DNA of 64,000 nt from Aquibium microcysteis (GTDB lineage: Bacteria > Pseudomonadota > Alphaproteobacteria > Rhizobiales > Rhizobiaceae). Where the stretch lies: contig NZ_CP061080.1 in assembly GCF_014495845.1 (NCBI RefSeq), positions 2,469,001-2,533,000 on the forward strand, in the 5' to 3' direction. The translations under genes were made by a program, and so were the position numbers. The notes under the pieces are model-generated. The model had not been told where the DNA came from, did not search any database, and saw only the letters and a list, made by a program, of their open reading frames with translations. This document shows positions 8,108 to 15,856 of the stretch, piece after piece (within the stretch, counting starts at the first letter, position 1; each line of letters opens with the position of its first letter).

Positions 8108-8923
8108 ATGGCCGAAGCCGGGCACTACTCGGTCTTCTACTGGAAGCCGCATCCGTCGTCGCATCTGGCGTTCCTCGTCGAGGCTATGAGCATTCTCGAC
8201 AGGGAGCCGGATGTCCCGATCTGGTCGCCGCCGATCGTGGTGCCAAGGGGCACGCCGCCAGAGGTCGCGCAGCCGATCGAGCGCGCAAATCGGAACTTTC
8301 TGGCGCCCATCGATCGCGTCTTGCGGGACGACGTCCGCCGCGAACTCGAAGGCGTGGGAGCCGATACCGACAGCCCCGCCGCGGCGGCGTACATCGGCCA
8401 GCGGGTGGCGGAACGGCGACAGTTGTGGCGCCTCGTCGATCAGGCGAGCCAAGCAAGCCCAGCGAAGCCGTTCTCCTGGGAGCCCGCCAGCGTCGCCATC
8501 GCCAACGTGACACGGGGCCTGCCGACGGATGGCAAGCGGCGGTCGGAACGCGGGCTCAGAGTGGCGACGATTGAGAAGCTGAACGAGGGCATCCCGGAGA
8601 AGGACAAAGGGCACCGTCTTCGTCCGCACCATGTCCTTCGAGCCACGGCCCGCTACACGAACGACAGCGTGAAGTTCGGAAACCGGATGCTGCGGCTGTT
8701 TCAGGACCGGGACGAAGCGCTGAAGCTCACAGCAACCGCGCTCCTGTGGGCTCATTTCGCCGTGGTGCTTTCCCTTTCGCGGATCGAGCGCGAGGCGAAG
8801 TCGAGGCCGGAGTACCGCAACAAGTCCGGCGCGTCCCTCGCCCACGCCATCGAACGCACCCACGGCATGGCTGCGTGCCTGGAGCGCGCTGTCGCCCGCA
8901 TTGACCGGGCGAAGTCGGCTTGA
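8108..8923 (+). CDS. hypothetical protein of the element, 271 aa
   Basis: No family recognised. It is mostly helical and charged. The middle contains LRPHHVLRATARYTNDSVKFGNRMLRLF and a C-terminal hydrophobic helix (ALLWAHFAVVLSLSRIER) too amphipathic to be a sure membrane span. It starts one base after the HTH gene's stop and is followed by another small HTH gene, so it belongs to the early rightward operon. Base composition matches its neighbours. Position between regulator and replication genes suggests an early function, but none can be named. Confidence 0.65.
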   Translation: MAEAGHYSVFYWKPHPSSHLAFLVEAMSILDREPDVPIWSPPIVVPRGTPPEVAQPIERANRNFLAPIDRVLRDDVRRELEGVGADTDSPAAAAYIGQRVAERRQLWRLVDQASQASPAKPFSWEPASVAIANVTRGLPTDGKRRSERGLRVATIEKLNEGIPEKDKGHRLRPHHVLRATARYTNDSVKFGNRMLRLFQDRDEALKLTATALLWAHFAVVLSLSRIEREAKSRPEYRNKSGASLAHAIERTHGMAACLERAVARIDRAKSA

Positions 8924-9000
8924 ACCATTTTCACGGCTCCGGACGCGCTGTCTTCGTACAAATCGACGTGACAGATTCCAAACCTTCGCGCGAGGAACCG

Positions 9001-9228
9001 ATGAAGCCTGAAACGATGACGACCTACATCACCGCAGCCGACGCAGCGGAACGCGCCGACGTCTCGGCCGCTACGATTTACGATTGGTGCGCCGCTGGCA
9101 TTATCGACAGTTGGCGCGACGGGAGGCGAGTGCTGGTCAACGAGATCGGCCTGCAGAACCATCTGATCCGGCGCGCCAGGGCGCGCCGGCCGAGGCCCCG
9201 CCTGTTCCTGATCGTGAACAACACCTGA
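9001..9228 (+). CDS. small HTH/MerR-like DNA-binding protein
   Basis: Protein of 75 residues: YITAADAAERADVSAATIYDWCAAGIIDSWRDGRRVLVNEIGLQNHL is a helix-turn-helix plus wing of the excisionase / HTH_17 type. The arginine-rich tail (RRARARRPRPR) would add non-specific DNA contact. ATG 9001 has GAGG a few bases upstream. An in-frame TTG at 8920 would overlap the previous gene and adds an unlikely N-terminus. It lies directly before the primase-helicase gene and may regulate it. Confidence 0.7.
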   Translation: MKPETMTTYITAADAAERADVSAATIYDWCAAGIIDSWRDGRRVLVNEIGLQNHLIRRARARRPRPRLFLIVNNT

Positions 9229-9238
9229 CAAAAAGAAA

Positions 9239-9265
9239 GCCGGCGACTGCGCAAACAGTGCCGGC
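9239..9265. promoter_or_regulatory. hairpin upstream of the primase-helicase start
   Basis: An inverted repeat GCCGGC-g-ACTG / CAGT-GCCGGC with a six-base loop and one bulge sits in the 51-base gap between the HTH gene and the primase-helicase. The primase ribosome site (AGAGGT) starts within a few bases of the stem. It could control readthrough or translation of the replication gene. There is no U-run right after it, so it is not a classical terminator. Confidence 0.45.
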
Positions 9266-9279
9266 CAGAGGTATTACAA

Positions 9280-11895
9280 ATGCACCCTGCTGATAGCACG
9301 GCTCCGGCGCCAATACAACCGGCTATTCTCGACAGCGCACCCTCTTCCCACTTCGGCCCGAACGAAATCGCCGCTGGCGCAGAGGCCGCGGTTTCCTTTC
9401 TGCAGAGCTTGGATGCGACCGGGAGGCACAATCTCGTCGCCATCGATCCTTACGATCCGAGCGGAAGCGTGGAGGGCCGGACGTTCGAGCCCGGCGAATT
9501 CAATGCGATGCGCAACTGGATCCGCGCCCGCAGCGGGCGCAAGAACCTCTACTTCACGGCGAATGAGCCCTGCGGCGGGCTCGAGAAGCCCCACCGGAAG
9601 CTTAAGAAAGACGACATCGCCGCGATCCGGTGCGTCTATGCGGACGTCGACCCCGACAAGACGAAGCCTTTCCACGAAGAGCGCCAGCGCCTATCCGATC
9701 TGGTCGAGTTCTTGCAAAGCCATCCGGCCCCGCCAACCTGGACCGTCGACAGCGGAGGCGGCGTCCAGTTTCTCTGGAGGGTGGACAAGCAGCCCGCGGC
9801 CGAAGCGGGCGAGCGCGCCGAAGCGCAGGGCCGGGGGCTTCGGAAGCTGCTCGGCGGCGACGCCATCCAGAACGTCGACCGACTGTTCCGCCTGCCGGGC
9901 ACGCTCAACATCCCGGACGCCAAGAAGCGCGCGGCGGGCCGGTCGGAGCGGCCGGCGGCGCTGCTGCGCCACGTCGACCACCGATACGCTCTCGACGAGC
10001 TGGCGGCCCTGATCCCGCCGCAGGACGGCGGGGGCCTCACCGATCAGGACCAGCAGATTGCCCTTGTTCGCGCGGCCTACGACGAGATCGACATGGGGCC
10101 GGTGGAAGAAGGCCGGTCGCTCACCGAACTGCCTTGGGATGTCCAGCGCAAGTTGAGGAGCGCGATGTCGGCGGACGCCAGGCTGGCCGCGTTGTGGGAA
10201 GGCGACGCCGCCGCACTCTCGGGCACTGACACGACAGATTCCGCGTGGCTGGCGAACCTCGCGGCGCGGCTCGGCGGCTCTACGGTCGAGACCTTCGACG
10301 TGACGGAGTTCGGCACCCTCGCTGCCGCATGGCCCAAGATGGCCGACAACGACAAGCACCTGTCGCAACGCGCACTATCGCGCGCATGGGGCAACGTGGC
10401 TGCTCCCATGATCGAGAGACGTCGGCAGGACGAGGAAGCACGGCAGGGGATCATCGAGCGCTTCTTCGAGCCGATGCTGGGCGCTGCCGCAACGGCCGAG
10501 GGGCCGAGGGGGCCGAAGGGTTCCCGAGGGCTTCGGATCGTGACCTCGCTTATCGAGCCGGCCTCTATCCCCGTGCGCGAGTACCTGATCGAGCCGAGGC
10601 TGCCGCTTGGCGACGTGTGCCAGTGCGTCGGCGAGCCGGGCGTCAGCAAGTCCACGCTCGCCCTGCGAGACGCCCTCGCCATCGCGACAGGAAGCGAGCG
10701 GATACTGCGCGGAGAGACAGGCGCGAGCCCCGAGCGGCTGCACCGCGCCGGCCCGGTTCTCATTTACAACGCCGAGGACCGGCTTGCGGAGATGGAGCGG
10801 AGGCTTGCGGCCGCGCAGCGGTACTTCGGTGTCGCCACCCTGCCCCACCCTATCTATCTCCTTTCCGGCGTCGATGCCGAGCCGCTGACGATCATGCAGC
10901 GTAAGTCGTCGGGCGCCCCGCTCCTGCGCGCGCCTGGCGCCGACCGGCTCGAATCACTCATCGTACAGAGCGGGGCGATTCACGTCTCGCTCGACCCGCA
11001 GATCAGCCTCTATTCCGGCGGCGTCGAGAACTCGAACGACGACATGAACGCGCTTCTCCAGGAACTCGCCAACCTCGCGGCGCGTCACGGCGTCTCCATC
11101 GGCGTCGTCCACCACACCGGGAAGGCCGGCAGGGACAATCACGGCGACATGGCGGCGGGCCGAGGCGGCTTTGCGGCCGTCGGCAAAGTTCGGTCGGCCT
11201 ACACGCTCTGCCGCGTGACCGGCCGCGCCGAGGACGAGAAGGATTGGGCAGTCGGCGACGACGAGGATCTTGTGCGCATCGACTTCGCGAAGGTCTCCCA
11301 TGGACGCAAGCCGAAGACGCCGATCGTGCTCCGGCGCTTCAACGTCTCCGTCGGCAACGGGCAGGGAATGCCGGCCGTTGCCGCTGAAGCGCTCTTCCGG
11401 GACAGCCCGCTCGAACGTCTTCGAGCCGAGGGCGATTACGCGCCTGTCCTGGACGTGGTCGACGTCGCCGCTCGTGCCGCCAGCAGCAAGGCGGCAAGCG
11501 GCAAGGAGGACGCGAGGAAGCAGCAGATCGCGCGCATCGTCGTGGAGGCCGTCGGCGAGGAGCCCCGGTTCAGTCTGACGGGCTATATCGACCTCGTCGG
11601 CGAGATGCTTCGGAAGGCCGGCTTGACGAAGGCCACGACCAAGCGCGCGTTGATGGCGGAAGTGAGCGAAGCCCTCAGAGGGGACGGCGTCGTCGGGAAG
11701 ATCAACGGACAAGACGTCCGCGTCCGGACCTACAAGGAGAACCCTGATCGGGCGAATTCCGCTTGGACGGGCATCATCGAGCCGGCCGGGACGGTTGGAA
11801 CGGTCGAGGCGGCGACGGTTGGAAGCGGTTGGAAATCGGTTGGAAGTTCCAACGAAAAAAGTGAAGCGGAGCAATCACTTAGCGTGTTCGGCTAG
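9280..11895 (+). CDS. replication primase-helicase (RepB-type primase + RepA-like AAA ATPase)
   Basis: Protein of 871 residues. The N-terminal ~250 residues are an archaeo-eukaryotic-type primase: IRCVYADVDPDKT (metal-binding acidic motif), WTVDSGGGVQFLWRV, and QNVDRLFRLPGTLNIPD, all seen in RepB-like primases. The second half is a RecA-fold helicase like RepA: P-loop GEPGVSKST (residues 451-459, with Ser where Gly usually precedes Lys), VLIYNAEDRLAEMERR, HVSLDPQISLY, and GVVHHTGKAGRD. It should prime and unwind the element's origin. Its 3' end and the following gap carry the GTTGGAA repeat field, probably its binding site. The C-terminal ~100 residues look like a winged-helix tail. Confidence 0.85.
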   Translation: MHPADSTAPAPIQPAILDSAPSSHFGPNEIAAGAEAAVSFLQSLDATGRHNLVAIDPYDPSGSVEGRTFEPGEFNAMRNWIRARSGRKNLYFTANEPCGGLEKPHRKLKKDDIAAIRCVYADVDPDKTKPFHEERQRLSDLVEFLQSHPAPPTWTVDSGGGVQFLWRVDKQPAAEAGERAEAQGRGLRKLLGGDAIQNVDRLFRLPGTLNIPDAKKRAAGRSERPAALLRHVDHRYALDELAALIPPQDGGGLTDQDQQIALVRAAYDEIDMGPVEEGRSLTELPWDVQRKLRSAMSADARLAALWEGDAAALSGTDTTDSAWLANLAARLGGSTVETFDVTEFGTLAAAWPKMADNDKHLSQRALSRAWGNVAAPMIERRRQDEEARQGIIERFFEPMLGAAATAEGPRGPKGSRGLRIVTSLIEPASIPVREYLIEPRLPLGDVCQCVGEPGVSKSTLALRDALAIATGSERILRGETGASPERLHRAGPVLIYNAEDRLAEMERRLAAAQRYFGVATLPHPIYLLSGVDAEPLTIMQRKSSGAPLLRAPGADRLESLIVQSGAIHVSLDPQISLYSGGVENSNDDMNALLQELANLAARHGVSIGVVHHTGKAGRDNHGDMAAGRGGFAAVGKVRSAYTLCRVTGRAEDEKDWAVGDDEDLVRIDFAKVSHGRKPKTPIVLRRFNVSVGNGQGMPAVAAEALFRDSPLERLRAEGDYAPVLDVVDVAARAASSKAASGKEDARKQQIARIVVEAVGEEPRFSLTGYIDLVGEMLRKAGLTKATTKRALMAEVSEALRGDGVVGKINGQDVRVRTYKENPDRANSAWTGIIEPAGTVGTVEAATVGSGWKSVGSSNEKSEAEQSLSVFG

Positions 11896-11984
11896 GGGAT
11901 TGGAAGCGTTGGAAATGGAAAAGCGCTTCCAACTAAGGAAAAAACCCAATGATTTCAACGTTGGAAGTGTTGGAAGTGTTGGAA
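11794..11984. repeat. GTTGGAA iteron field, probable replication origin
   Basis: Eight exact GTTGGAA copies (starts 11794, 11818, 11828, 11839, 11908, 11960, 11969, 11978), two inverted TTCCAAC copies (11847, 11927) and one variant at 11899 within 191 bases. The copy at 11839 and the inverted one at 11847 form the perfect palindrome GTTGGAAGTTCCAAC. The last three copies are spaced exactly 9 bases apart. The field starts inside the end of the primase-helicase gene and covers the gap after it. AT-rich DNA (GAAAAAAG, AAGGAAAAAACC) lies between copies, as expected for an origin. Confidence 0.75.
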
Positions 11985-12103
11985 CCCCTACGGGGTCTCT
12001 GCTCGGCTTCCAAGCCGCAGCGCCCCAAGGGCGTAGGCTGCCCGTTGGATGAGAACTGGCAAGTGGGAGATTACCTCTTGAGTCCGAATATGGGAGAGCG
12101 CCG

Positions 12104-12709
12104 GTGAAGAAGCGCGGGAAGCGCGGTCCGCTGACCGCGAAACAAATCGCCTGGTACTCGTCTCCGCGGCTGAAGGAGATCGGGCGCCAGGGCGTCGCCA
12201 AGATCAACGCCGAGGCGCACCTGCGCCCGCGCTGCGGAGCGCGGCGTCGGTCGGACGGCGAGCCCTGCCTGAACCATCCGATGCAGAATGGCCGCTGCCG
12301 CTTCCACGGCGGCGCTACGCCGAGCGGCGACGACTGGCACCGCACAAGGTGGCCTGATGGGAAGTCCCCGGTCGCCGAGAAGAAGCTCCATTCGAAGCTG
12401 AAGACGCTGGACATCCGGCGGCGTGACCGGGAGAAGCGTGTTGCCTCGATGACGCCGGAGGAACGCGCGCGGCATGAGAAGCGGCGGAGCGAGCTGAAGC
12501 CCGGCAGGGTTGGCGAGCGTCAGATGCGCAGGAAGTTGAAGGCCGACGCGGCCTATCTGGCGTCTCTTGGCGATCGGCCGGAACGGCTCCCCTCGCCCGA
12601 GGCTCTGCGGCTTCAGAAAGAGATCGCCGAACTCGACGCCGCGGCGGCGCGGCTACGTGCGGAGATTGCAGCGGCGAGGACTGAAACAGACATGGGAGTT
12701 TTTGGGTGA
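12104..12709 (+). CDS. phage-type HGG-motif protein with cysteine cluster
   Basis: Protein of 201 residues. Residues ~40-70 read RCGARRRSDGEPCLNHPMQNGRCRFHGGATPSG, a C-x-n-C-x-n-C-x-x-HGG pattern found in many phage and prophage proteins annotated as HGG(x)STG-motif proteins, often close to terminase genes. The cysteines and histidine probably bind zinc. The rest is basic and helical, ending in a coiled coil (LRLQKEIAELDAAAARLRAEI). The start is GTG 12104 with GGGAGAG upstream. The end overlaps the next gene by one base (TGATG). Confidence 0.7.
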   Translation: MKKRGKRGPLTAKQIAWYSSPRLKEIGRQGVAKINAEAHLRPRCGARRRSDGEPCLNHPMQNGRCRFHGGATPSGDDWHRTRWPDGKSPVAEKKLHSKLKTLDIRRRDREKRVASMTPEERARHEKRRSELKPGRVGERQMRRKLKADAAYLASLGDRPERLPSPEALRLQKEIAELDAAAARLRAEIAAARTETDMGVFG

Positions 12710-13044
12710 TGGTTGACCTCGACTATCTGGACGACCTCGACGGCGAGGATCTAACGCTCGAAATTGTCAGGCTTGCGAAGACCGAAGGCGCGAAGGTCGC
12801 GCTCCGATCGGCGATGGAGCTTTGCGCTGACAAGAAGGCGCCGGCGCAGGCCCGCGCAAGCGCGCAGAGGGCCGTCTTGCAGCTCGCCGGCCTCCTGGAC
12901 CGGCGCGACCGTGGCAGCGACCTTCCGCGCGACCTGCACGAGATGAACGGCGAGGAGCTTCGCGAGGAGCTGGCTCGACTGAGCGAGCGCACCCGGGCGG
13001 TGCGGGCCAGACACAAGCGTAGACCTGACGACGTCTTCGATTGA
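12709..13044 (+). CDS. small acidic protein, possibly small-terminase-like
   Basis: Protein of 111 residues: an acidic N-terminus (DLDYLDDLDGEDLTLE), a helical core (KVALRSAMELCADKKAPAQARASAQRAVLQLAGLLDRRD) and a basic tail. The core pattern of 'xAxxxL..i..d..ap..aR..A...ll...gl' is common in phage terminase small subunits and related packaging proteins, and the neighbour is an HGG-motif protein of the sort found beside terminases. The resemblance is weak and no large terminase follows. ATG 12709 overlaps the previous stop. GTG 12706 is an alternative start. Confidence 0.5.
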   Translation: MVDLDYLDDLDGEDLTLEIVRLAKTEGAKVALRSAMELCADKKAPAQARASAQRAVLQLAGLLDRRDRGSDLPRDLHEMNGEELREELARLSERTRAVRARHKRRPDDVFD

Positions 13045-13098
13045 CAGGCGTATTGGCCCGCTGCAGCCCGGCAGAGGGCGACGGCGCTGGCCGGCGGC

Positions 13099-13332
13099 TT
13101 AGGCGGGCGTGAAGCTGCCGTCCTGCTTCAGCGCCTCGCCGACGCCCGTCTGTATGACCCGGGCGCGGTGCCGGAGCATCAGCATCGATCGCGGCATCCG
13201 TTCCAGCGCGGCGGCGAACGCCGCCTGCGCGACGAGCGCGTTCCGGCCGAAGGCGACAACGCCGATGTCGTCATGGGTGTGGGGGTCGATCTCGTACACG
13301 ACGAAACCGAGATCGTAGAACGGGTTCTGCAA
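13099..13332 (-). CDS. small hypothetical protein, 77 aa
   Basis: LQNPFYDLGFVVYEIDPHTHDDIGVVAFGRNALVAQAAFAAALERM and so on, to SFTPA. No family recognised. TTG at 13332 is chosen as start because AAGGAG lies seven bases upstream. The open frame extends further but reads as non-protein. It is the only gene on this strand between the replication module and the terminator at 13831. Confidence 0.5.
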   Translation of the reverse strand: MQNPFYDLGFVVYEIDPHTHDDIGVVAFGRNALVAQAAFAAALERMPRSMLMLRHRARVIQTGVGEALKQDGSFTPA

Positions 13333-13599
13333 GACGACTCTCCTTCGGCTGGGGCCGACGCCCTTGGAGAATTTATTCCTAGATCGGAGAGCATGGCAAC
13401 CAGTACTCACATCGGGCGAGTGCCAGCTCCGTGGAAATTCGGCAATATGCTTCAGATCGCTATCCATCTCCGACAGCGGAGCCGCAGTCGGCAAGCTCGT
13501 GCCGCGCTCCGGTCCACGGACCACGGCCGAAGCTTCTTCACGTTGCGACGAGTCGCTGCAAAATGCCCTCAGCTCGACGCGACCGTCAGCGGATGCTTT

Positions 13600-13625
13600 C
13601 CACAGCTATCCACAGTTGTCCACAG
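13600..13625. repeat. three phased CCACAG repeats, DnaA-box-like
   Basis: CCACAG begins at 13600, 13610 and 13620. With their flanks (ctaTCCACAg, ttgTCCACAg) they resemble the DnaA box TTATCCACA, all on one face of the helix. AT-rich sequence follows within 20 bases. This is a second candidate replication or regulatory locus of the element, weaker than the GTTGGAA field. Confidence 0.45.
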
Positions 13626-13830
13626 CCGCCCCCTGAAAACCCTCTTGATACTATGTCCATTAGCTGATAAAGCGCAGGTCTGCCCATAAGTCATTGAATA
13701 TTTGAGCTTTTTTCTGCCGTCGTCGATTCGACGCCCGTCTTGGCGACGGGGAAAACGGGGATAACCCTTGACGAACCCGCATGGGCGCGTGATTATGGAA
13801 ACGTAAGCCGGTGGAAATCGGTGAAGCAAA

Positions 13831-13854
13831 CGAGCCCCGCCGAAGCGGGGCTCG
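13831..13854 (-). terminator. hairpin terminator with UUCG loop
   Basis: Ten-base-pair stem CGAGCCCCGC / GCGGGGCTCG with a four-base loop. On the minus strand the loop is TTCG, a very stable tetraloop, followed by GTTTGCTT. It would end leftward transcription coming from the SRAP and toxin-antitoxin genes to the right. Confidence 0.6.
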
Positions 13855-14228
13855 AGTCTTACAGCAACCGTCCGGGTTTGGACGCAACCGCGCTGGAACG
13901 CGGCCACCGTCTGCAGTGCGAGCACACGTGCTCAAACTGCCCCCGGCGGAATCGCCAGTAGTCGATAACCGACACTGGCCGGTGAATGGAGCATTGAACC
14001 CTCATGGGAACAATCCTTTCATCCGCAGCATCCTGGGGTGCCTAATTCCCCCTCCAGCACATCATCGCGCCGAAGCTAACGCCTCCCGTCATTGTATGGT
14101 GTGACGGACATGCGCCGAGGAGGCGGCTGATTCCAGAATGCCGTCCACTTGGATAAGCGTGCAGTGCCCTTGCGGCAAGTCTCGTTCACGGTTTTCCCCA
14201 CTCTGTTACGATCGGTGCGCAGCGGAGG

Positions 14229-14339
14229 TCACGCCGCAGGCCAGACGATGGCCGCGATCACTAGTGCCGCTCCCATTCCGGCGAAAAACGGCAGGAGGGC
14301 GTTTGGCGCAAAGAAGCCGCCCTTGGTTTCAAACGGCAT
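14229..14339 (-). CDS. 36-aa single-span membrane protein overlapping SRAP gene
   Basis: The product, MPFETKGGFFAPNALLPFFA then GMGAALVIAAIVWPAA, is a micro-protein with one clear membrane helix. Its ATG lies inside the last codons of the SRAP gene (11-base overlap) and is preceded by GGAG at seven bases, so translation is probably coupled. The role is unknown. The fixed overlap with an intact gene and the good ribosome site argue that it is real in spite of its size. Confidence 0.6.
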   Translation of the reverse strand: MPFETKGGFFAPNALLPFFAGMGAALVIAAIVWPAA

Positions 14340-14982
14340 CGAGGGTCTCCGGCTTTGGCACGACCGTCAGCAGATCGTCGGCGAGCGGACGCTGCAGCGC
14401 CTTCGCTTCCTCCCACGGTTCCGACAGCCATGTCTCGATCTCGCCGGCCGTGGTCAGGATCACCGGCATAGCCTTCGGATGCACCGGCGCCACCACGGCA
14501 TTCGGCGTCGTCGTCAGGAATCCGAACAGCTCGAAGTCGCCGGGTCCGTCCTTCACCTTCCGGACGCCGTGCCAGCGCGTCCAGATCCCGGCAAAGAAGA
14601 ACAGCGGCCGGCTCTCGTCGATCGCGAACCAGACGTTCGGCGTGCGGCCGTTCTCGTCCTTTGCGGGGCTCGGCTCGGCGAAGGACGTTGCGGCCACCAC
14701 GCACCGGCTCGATACGCCGAGCCACCGCCTCCAGTGCGGCGAGCCAACGTTGCGGATGTTCGTCACGCCGCGGTCGGCACCCTTCACGTAGGCCGGCGGC
14801 GACGGCATTCCCCACTGCAGCATCGCCAGCTCGCGCTCGCCGTCCTCGCCGACGCGCACCACGGGCGCCGGGTAGTTCGGATAGATGCTGCCCGGCGCCA
14901 GGTTGCCGGCCGCGCTGCGCATCGCTCGCGTGAAGTCGAGGATCGCCTGCGGTCCCTTGGAGATGTTGTAGAGGTTGCACAT
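14329..14982 (-). CDS. SOS-response-associated peptidase (SRAP/HMCES/YedK family)
   Basis: Protein of 217 residues. The invariant catalytic Cys2 follows the initiator Met (MCNLYN). The other signature blocks are present: W-G (AMLQWGMPSP), N (TNIRNV), the catalytic Glu region (CVVAATSFAEPSP) and the active-site His in VHPKAMPVILT. YedK/HMCES proteins crosslink through Cys2 to abasic sites in single-stranded DNA and so shield them. On a mobile element the target may be abasic sites in its own replicating DNA. AGGA lies upstream of the ATG. No clear GTTC-N7-GTTC LexA box was seen upstream. Confidence 0.92.
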   Translation of the reverse strand: MCNLYNISKGPQAILDFTRAMRSAAGNLAPGSIYPNYPAPVVRVGEDGERELAMLQWGMPSPPAYVKGADRGVTNIRNVGSPHWRRWLGVSSRCVVAATSFAEPSPAKDENGRTPNVWFAIDESRPLFFFAGIWTRWHGVRKVKDGPGDFELFGFLTTTPNAVVAPVHPKAMPVILTTAGEIETWLSEPWEEAKALQRPLADDLLTVVPKPETLDAV

Positions 14983-15140
14983 GGAAGCATCCTGTTCCGA
15001 TCTCGGTGGCCGATCGATCGCCAGGAAGAGAAGGCCGCGGCCGGCGTCGAGCCGTCGCGCGAGCTATTTGGAGCGCGGACGAGGATGGTGGAGTGGTGAC
15101 TAAGCCGGACTCCCCGGCGCTAGGCCGGGGTATAGTTCAC

Positions 15141-15476
15141 TTAGCCGACCTTGCGTGCCGGCAGATCGCTGACAATCTCGCTGTGAAGATCGCGAAGCGC
15201 CTTGATCATCTCGATAGGCTTTGAGTTGATCAGCAGCAGATAGGCACGCATGGCCTGAACCGGGCGCGAGCGGCCCTGTTCCCACTGCTTCAACTGGTCA
15301 AAGCCGAAGCCAAACGTCGAGGCGAAATCCTTTTGCGAGAGACCGGTCTTTGTCCGAATGGCTTTGACGTCAATCTCTGCGGGCACATGAAGCTTGTAGG
15401 GCTCGGCCTCGCCGCGTGCGACGGCTAGCGCTTCCTGCAGGCCCTCCGCGATCTGATCGAATACCTTCTTGCTCAT
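15141..15476 (-). CDS. Xre-family antitoxin of a RelE-type toxin-antitoxin pair
   Basis: Protein of 111 residues with an HTH: IDVKAIRTKTGLSQKDFASTFGFGFDQLKQWEQGRSRP, the NadS/HigA-like antitoxin pattern. The N-terminal MSKKVFDQIAEGLQEALAVARGE is the usual toxin-neutralising helix. Its start overlaps the toxin stop by four bases (ATGA). With the toxin first and the antitoxin second this is the higBA-type order. It is expected to bind toxin and to repress the promoter at 15857-15885. Confidence 0.85.
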   Translation of the reverse strand: MSKKVFDQIAEGLQEALAVARGEAEPYKLHVPAEIDVKAIRTKTGLSQKDFASTFGFGFDQLKQWEQGRSRPVQAMRAYLLLINSKPIEMIKALRDLHSEIVSDLPARKVG

Positions 15477-15850
15477 GCTCTTTCTCCACCTGCGGTTAGC
15501 GGTTGGACGCGCCTTACATATTCTTCCACTATGGCCTCGGTCAGCTTCTTCAGGCTGTTGCGCTCGGCCTTCGTGAGGTTGACCTTCTGGCTCTTCCCGA
15601 AGACTGTAATTAGGAAGACAGGAAGGTCAGTGCCTGTGAAGAACGTGATCGTGCGGACGCCTCCGCTCTTGCCTTTGTTATTGCCACGAATCGAAAACCT
15701 GACCTTCCGGCAACCGCCCGTTCCGACGATCTCTTCACCGTCATCCGGGTTGACTGCTATGTGGTCGACGAAGTCCTCGATGTCCTCATCGGACATCCCG
15801 GCTGCCTGCGCCGCCCTACGGAAAGCGTTCAGTTCCGATACTGTGTGCAT
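15473..15850 (-). CDS. RelE/HigB-family toxin
   Basis: Protein of 125 residues. The core GTGGCRKVRFSIRGNNKGKSGGVRTITFFTGTDLPVFLITVFGKSQKVNLTKAE is the RelE/ParE beta-sheet region, with the basic residues that contact mRNA or the ribosome, and a C-terminal helix follows. It probably cleaves mRNA on the ribosome unless bound by the downstream antitoxin. ATG 15850 is only seven bases after a good -10 box, so the message is probably leaderless. The long N-terminal extension of the open frame to 16405 crosses the promoter and is rejected. Confidence 0.82.
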   Translation of the reverse strand: MHTVSELNAFRRAAQAAGMSDEDIEDFVDHIAVNPDDGEEIVGTGGCRKVRFSIRGNNKGKSGGVRTITFFTGTDLPVFLITVFGKSQKVNLTKAERNSLKKLTEAIVEEYVRRVQPLTAGGERA

Positions 15851-15856
15851 GCCTTC

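Larger units (their letters stand above)
13333..14228. other. ~0.9 kb gene-poor region with repeats and hairpin
   Basis: No confident gene. It holds three CCACAG repeats spaced exactly 10 bases at 13600, followed by an AT-rich patch (13640-13710), and the terminator-like hairpin at 13831-13854. Small rightward frames around 13740-13960 end in a cysteine-bearing tail (CEHTCSNCPRRNRQ) but lack a ribosome site, so I leave them uncalled. Confidence 0.5.
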
